From assembly GCA_910592005.1 (NCBI GenBank), contig CAJVPP010003250.1:1-12165 (forward strand): a stretch of 12,165 bases of DNA, written 5' to 3'. The translations under genes were made by a program, and so were the position numbers. Source of the DNA: Funneliformis mosseae (taxonomy: Eukaryota; Glomeromycota; Glomeromycetes; Glomerales; Glomeraceae). Positions 7,791 through 12,165 of the stretch are shown here, one piece after another. Numbering within the stretch: the first letter of the stretch is position 1; every line of letters begins with the position of its first letter. A model generated the notes under the pieces. The model did no database searches. It was not told where the DNA came from and saw only the letters and a list, made by a program, of their open reading frames with translations.

Positions 7791-8829
7791 ATATTAGTAT
7801 ATAGATTAATAAAACCAATTAATTTAAGAGATTTGAGAAATTCTAAATTATTAACCTCCTGTTTTTTGTTTTTTTTAAATAATAGAAATAAATAAATAAA
7901 ACGAAAACTGTTTTAGTTTTCACCATGCTAAATAATATATAGTAAGAAAAAAAATCTTAATAAAATAAATCAACCTAAGAGATTTGAGAAAACTTCTTAT
8001 CTTCTAATGAATTCAAAAAAAAAAATCTTTGTTCTCATTAACAATCAAATTCATGAATCGAAAGTAAAAAAATTTGAATAATCACGAAAGGATAAAGATA
8101 GATAAATAATTCTGCTACCTTAACTTTTTCTTTTATTTTTACTATTGTCACCGATTAAATTTGGGAGAGCGTATTTTTAATTGGTGATAACAATTATTTT
8201 TGTTTTGTGTGGATCAGAATGAATAGATTATTAACGAATTAATTTTGTTATTAGCGAATAATTTTGGATAAAGAAGATAATAGTTTTAAATAAAATAAAA
8301 TATTTATTTTATTTATTTAGTTTTCTTAGTCGAAACTAATTAACTTATCAGAAAGTTACTTTGCAAGTACATTGAATTCAAGCTCCTTATATACAATTCA
8401 ATTAATTCAAAATTGTAATATTAGAAAGTTCTTCCTTAATAAAGTTAAACAAATTACGACATTATACAAAATAATTAATAAATAAAAATAGAAATAAAGA
8501 TAAATAAAAATAAAACATATTACGAAAATAGATGTAATACGAGATAATAATAAAATAATACTAAATTAATAAAATAAATAGAGATAAATAAAATAAAATA
8601 ATAATAAAAATTAAGAATTCGGAATTAGTTAAATTCGGCCAAAAGAGCCTCCAAATCTAATTCCGGTAACACTATTTACAAACGAAAAATAACATAATAA
8701 ATTCATATATACTAATACGTTTATTAGTCCCATTTCATTATAAATTATATCTAACAACAACAACAACAACAACAACAATCATATTTTCTAAAATAACTTT
8801 TTGTTAATACCATAAATAAAAAAAAATCC
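7791..8829. other. Gene-poor, extremely AT-rich stretch
   Basis: No gene is recognised. The segment is dominated by AATAAATAAAATAAA-type low complexity (most strikingly about 8275-8320 and 8465-8610). The phrase AAGAGATTTGAGAAA(A/T)TTCT appears near 7826 and, in altered form, near 7977, hinting at a short dispersed repeat. A candidate element boundary was sought and not found. Confidence 0.5.
8753..8778. repeat. (AAC)n microsatellite, about 8.7 units
   Basis: Perfect AAC repeats in non-coding AT-rich sequence, just upstream of the PIF1 remnant. Confidence 0.9.
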
Positions 8830-9195
8830 ATGTATATATTGATTTATCAAAATGCTATATTTAAATTCAATTTTGTAGATGTCATTGACAGTCAAGTTGT
8901 ACATGATCAAGATAATAATTTGTTTAAGAAAAGGACAAATTTACCAAAATCTGTCAGGCTTCAAGTCAGTACGAGAGTTATGTTCTTAAGTAATTTGTAA
9001 ATGGAATACGATATCTGCAATGGGATATTAGGTGTAATCACAGATGTTGATGTTAAGAATGATCAAGTTCATGTAGCGTTTTCTATTCATTCAGCCATTT
9101 TAGATGCAATCATTTCTAAACAAAAAATTGATTATTTTGAAAAATATAATTTTTATACATTTGTAAGAATTACTTTTCAACAAGATAAATTATAA
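8830..9195 (+). pseudogene. PIF1-like helicase remnant (Helitron-type or host PIF1 family), C-terminal part
   Basis: One frame from 8830 to TAA 9193-9195, interrupted by TAA at 8998-9000, reads VDVIDSQVVHDQD, LPKSVRLQVSTRVMFLSN, then YDICNGILGVITDVDV and HVAFSIHSAILD. This matches the order seen near the end of PIF1-family helicases, where 'LxxGARVMFLxN' is followed by 'xxNGxxGVVxxI' ahead of helicase motif VI. The Walker A and B motifs and the rest of the ATPase core are missing, and the following 'RTQFPLxxAFAxTxHKxQ' region is degenerate (only FVRITFQQ-like). So it is a short decayed fragment. PIF1-like genes are highly expanded in AM fungi, partly through Helitrons. The frame holds no TGA and no Trp, so it does not say which code it follows. 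Confidence 0.7.
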
Positions 9196-9802
9196 GTATT
9201 TTTGAACAGGTACTTTAATTATTGTAAAAATACAAATTACCTTTATTTCTTAGAGGATAATCCTTTTATGTTAAAAATACATAATAATATAAATAATAAA
9301 AATATAAATAAATTATAATTAACCTTATTGTTATAATCTATTCAGAAGATATTTAATTGATTATCTCATCTATAAAAAGTAAACAAAATATAAATCATTA
9401 CACATGATTTGTTAAAGCAATAATAACATTTTATGATCAACAAAATTCATTGTAAAGGTAGTCAATTTTTTATTAACTTGTTATTATTTCATTTATTGTT
9501 TGCTTTTTAAGTTGTCTTTTCTCATTTTAATTATTAATGATGATAAGCTAATTTAAATCTAGACTATAATTATTTTTCATGGGAAGGTTGACTAAATTTT
9601 CCAATTTTTCTTCACAAGTTATTGAGTAATTATATCTTTTAAATCATTTACCTAAAACTATTATATTGATTCATCTAAGTTTAATTCCATTCATATACTC
9701 TCCTTCAAATTTAAAACAATTATAAAAAATTACAAAGTGAACATAAAATTATAAAATAATATATATAGGGATAAGTGTATATGAAATTAATAATAAATAT
9801 AA
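9196..9802. other. AT-rich junction stretch, no gene seen
   Basis: About 600 bp of very AT-rich sequence without a recognisable ORF, RNA or repeat. The change from fungal-type to TGA-as-Trp sequence must lie in or near it. ATG 9781 opens a frame that ends at TAA 9808, one base out of phase with the transposase frame, and may be the broken start of that gene. Confidence 0.5.
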
Positions 9803-11536
9803 TGGTCTAATGAATATCAAAAGGCCATTGATTTTTTAGAAAAAGGCTGTGGTTGTGGATGCTCTTCAAGAATTTCCAAGGAACAATTTGCAGAATTAAG
9901 GGAATCTTTTCAAGCTCTTTTTAAAGTAGAACAAGACATATTCTTAATAGCCCAACTTAAGGCAATGGATGGTAGATCAATAAGTACTAGTAGATGCCTT
10001 AAAAAGAAAACCAGATCTAATAAAAAAAACTTTCTATCAATGGGATCACAATATATTTCTTTGTCAAGAAACTTATCTCAATATGTTAGGAATTGGTAGG
10101 ACTTATTTTGAAAATATTAGAAATCATCTATAAATAATAGTCTTCTACCAAGAATTCATGGTAATATTAAAAGAATACCTCAATGGAAAACTAAAATGGT
10201 GATTGATAAAAATGTTGCTGAAGTAATAAAGAATTTTCTAGAAAATTATGCAGAAGTCCATGGATTACCAAGTCCAGGAAGAAATATCAATAGAATAACT
10301 CAATCAATCACGTTCTTATCAGTTAAAATAACTTATAAATCTGTGTACAGGGATTTTCTGACTGGTCTAGAAGAAGATAATAATTTGAAATCCTTAAAAT
10401 ATGATGCATTCAGAAAATTATGACATCAATTGATACCAGAAATTCAAATTATGAGTTTAAGGACTGATTTGTGTGATACTTGTCAACATTTTAGAGATGA
10501 TTTACATTATAATGCTCATCAAGAGGAAGAAGCCAAAGATTTACTCAAAAGATTTAAAGAATACCTGTCTAAGGCCAAAGTGGAAAGAAATTATTATAAT
10601 AAAAATACAAAATTAGCAGAAAAACAAAGAAAATTAGTTAATCAATATCATTCAAAGGGTAAAGCACAATATTTTAGTATTGATGCTACTGCTCATTATA
10701 GTTATGATTGAGCCCAGAATGTTCATGTACCATATTTAGATCAACAAGTAAGTAAAATTTATTATCTTAGTCCATGTAAAGTTCATTTATTTGGTATTCA
10801 AGATGAAGCAGTAAGGAAACAAATTAATTATATTCTTAATGAGGATGAAATTATAGGAAAAGGTCCTAATGGCACTCTTAGTTTAATCTTTAATGGAATT
10901 AAGAAATTGAATAAAGGTGAAAAACATTTAAAGATTACTTGTGATAATGCTGATGGACAGAATAAAAATAACACCACTATTTGATTTTATTTATATTTAG
11001 TAATTTGTGGTTATTATGTAAGTATTGAATTGAATTTTATGATTCCAGGGCATACCAAATTCAAATGTGATAGTAGTTTTGAATTGATTAAAAAACTCTA
11101 CAGAAAAACAAGAGTAGATTGTCTGGATCATGTGATTGAAGTGGTGAAAAAGTCTAGCCCAGCTGGATTAAATAAAGCTCAGTGTTATAAAGGTGAAAAA
11201 GGTTTTCAATATTTGGATATCAAATCTATTTTAGGAATTTATTTCAAGAAATTACCAAGTATACAGAAATTTCAACATTTTCTTTTTAAAGCATCTAATC
11301 TTGATACAGTGAAAGTTCAAGAAGTTGCTAATAGACCTTCTGTTGAGTTCAATTTATTGAAAACTAAGAAAGCAGATATTTTTGAAGAAATTAAAGCTCT
11401 ATCTATTTTAGTATTAATGCCACCTCCTTTGGATTACAAAAGGCAAGAATATCTTTACCAGAATATTCGTCCATTTGTTAGAGATGAATTCAAAGATATT
11501 ACTTGCCCAAAATCATTCTATATTTGCAACAAATAA
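9803..11536 (+). pseudogene. DUF7869-type DDE-like transposase carrying TGA-as-Trp codons; two frameshifts in the 5' third
   Basis: The frame from 9803 shows a Cys cluster (GCGCGCSS, 9845-9865) and KVEQDIFLIAQLKAMDG. It slips at the A8 run 10022-10029 into YQWDHNIFLCQETYLNMLGI and slips back near 10128-10133 (LLPRIHGNIKRIPQW). From 10130 it is one frame to TAA 11534-11536, with TGA at 10421, 10709 and 10982 and no internal TAA or TAG. Landmarks are LRTDLCDTCQHFRDD, IDATAHYSYD-TGA-AQNV, CDNADGQNKNN (10940-10972) and GHTKFKCDSSFELIKKLYRK (11048-11107). These match the DUF7869 pattern FDxAQ, ADNCxGQNKNN, GHTKFxPD, an RNase H-like fold whose acids are probably Asp 10706, Asp 10943 and Asp 11069. 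KL-TGA-H and NTTI-TGA-F also fall where I recall family members having Trp. Two Trp codons are TGG (10041, 10184). No in-frame ATG precedes the Cys cluster, so the start is lost or shifted. The family is eukaryotic; the code is mollicute-like. Confidence 0.8.
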
Positions 11537-11713
11537 AATATTCAAAATAAAATCACTTCCATGACTTTATCACTCATTAATTTGTCTCTTGTTGTCATTA
11601 AGTTTAATCTTTTTTCCACTTTCAAAGTAAAAAAGTACTAAAATGATTTATATACTTAATATATCATCATAAAAAGGATATAAGTATAGTATATTAAAAG
11701 AATAAATAAAAAA
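11537..11713. other. Spacer before the right arm, possible bacterial-type promoter
   Basis: AT-rich with no ORF. TATAGT at 11687-11692 could be a -10 box for the code-4 gene at 11734, and AAGGAA near 11714-11719 resembles a Shine-Dalgarno, though 14 nt before the ATG is long and the left arm lacks the GG. Both signals are weak in such AT-rich DNA. Confidence 0.2.
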
Positions 11714-12165
11714 AAGGAACAAACAAGAAAATCATGATAAACATCATAAATGAACAACAAAAAGAAAATAAAGAACTATTAAATGAAATAAAAATACTAA
11801 AAAAGCAATTAGAAAACAAAGAAGATGATTTTAAACTAAGAATTTGAAATGCTATTGACAATGTTAAGGAAAATAAAAGTCCAGAAATTGCTGGAACTTT
11901 AATAACCTTAGAACAACATTTTTGACCCAAAGATAATTGAGTCAATGTTCAAAAAGAAAATGGAGTTGAGAAAGTTATTTTTAACAATTAATTCACTCTT
12001 GAAAATGTTGTTAAAGGTTTTACTGAATGAACACTAACTAATGCCAATTCTTTTAGTTTTATTTATGACAAAAATAAGAAATTAGAAAAAAAGAATGCTA
12101 TTTTAGAAAAAGGGAATACTGAGTTAAAAGAAGAGTTAGAAAAGAATAAACTCCTTGTTGAAAAA
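11714..12165. repeat. Right arm of the ~452-bp inverted terminal repeat
   Basis: This is the inverse complement of 1-452 at 97% identity over the compared 432 bp, with 13 transitions, no transversions and no indels. It reaches the window edge at the same base of the repeat as the left arm. Confidence 0.95.
11734..12165 (+). pseudogene. Second copy of the coiled-coil, TGA-as-Trp gene, with a nonsense codon, 3' cut by window
   Basis: ATG 11734 opens the same frame as the left-arm gene and reaches the window edge. TGA occurs at 11845, 11923, 11938 and 12028, exactly the four Trp positions of the left copy. The frame also has TAA at 11989-11991, where the left copy has CAA (Gln), so this copy is interrupted in any code with TAA as stop. 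Of the 13 base differences between the copies, by my count 11 change the residue or make a stop (for example T2I, E to K twice, D to N) and 2 are silent, a pattern of relaxed constraint. The part before the TAA could still be made as an 85-residue coiled-coil fragment. Its neighbour is the code-4 transposase, which ends about 200 bp upstream in the same orientation. Confidence 0.7.

Noticed and set aside
9803..12165. Fungal mitochondrial DNA or a mitochondrial linear plasmid as source of TGA-as-Trp
   Set aside because: No respiratory, rRNA, tRNA, DNA polymerase B or phage-type RNA polymerase gene is visible, and the transposase belongs to a nuclear eukaryotic family. It is kept as a weak alternative only.

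Overview
The window looks like DNA from an arbuscular mycorrhizal fungus (Glomeromycotina) joined to DNA that follows a different genetic code, most likely from the Mollicutes-related endobacteria (Candidatus Moeniiplasma type) that live inside these fungi. The sequence is very AT-rich. The organism is inferred from remembered gene families, splice signals and codon use, not from a database search.

Layout. (1) Positions 1-452 and 11714-12165 are a near-identical inverted pair, 97% identical over the compared 432 bp. Each carries the start of the same coiled-coil protein gene, which reads through only if TGA means Trp. Both copies leave the window at the same codon. (2) 583-1364 is a complete non-autonomous pogo/Tigger-like (Tc1/mariner) element with TA duplications and a piece of old transposase. 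(3) 1626-3908 is a spliced gene of at least nine exons. Its intron phases agree, its code is standard and all 11 Trp codons are TGG; it belongs to a family I recall from Mucoromycota but cannot name. (4) 4145-6557 is a decayed copy of a repetitive fungal transposase-like family with zinc-binding ends, broken by TGA, TAG and TAA codons and frameshifts. (5) 6558-8829 is AT-rich and mostly non-coding, with a 3 x 31-bp tandem repeat, one possible small ORF and a doubtful minus-strand coding remnant. (6) 8830-9195 is a remnant of a PIF1/Helitron-type helicase. (7) 9803-11536 is a DDE-like transposase of the DUF7869 type. From 10130 its frame has three in-frame TGA codons and no internal TAA or TAG, and at least two of the TGAs fall where I recall the family having Trp.

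The main point is the split in genetic code. The middle (about 583-6557, and perhaps to 9195) behaves as a fungal nuclear locus full of mobile-element debris. The left end and the right 2.4 kb behave as code-4 DNA. A eukaryote-type transposase carrying TGA as Trp suggests that it moved from host to endobacterium and has been there long enough to be recoded. The junctions, near 453-582 and 9196-9802, could be real transfers (bacterium to fungus or the reverse) or a chimeric assembly; the sequence alone cannot decide.
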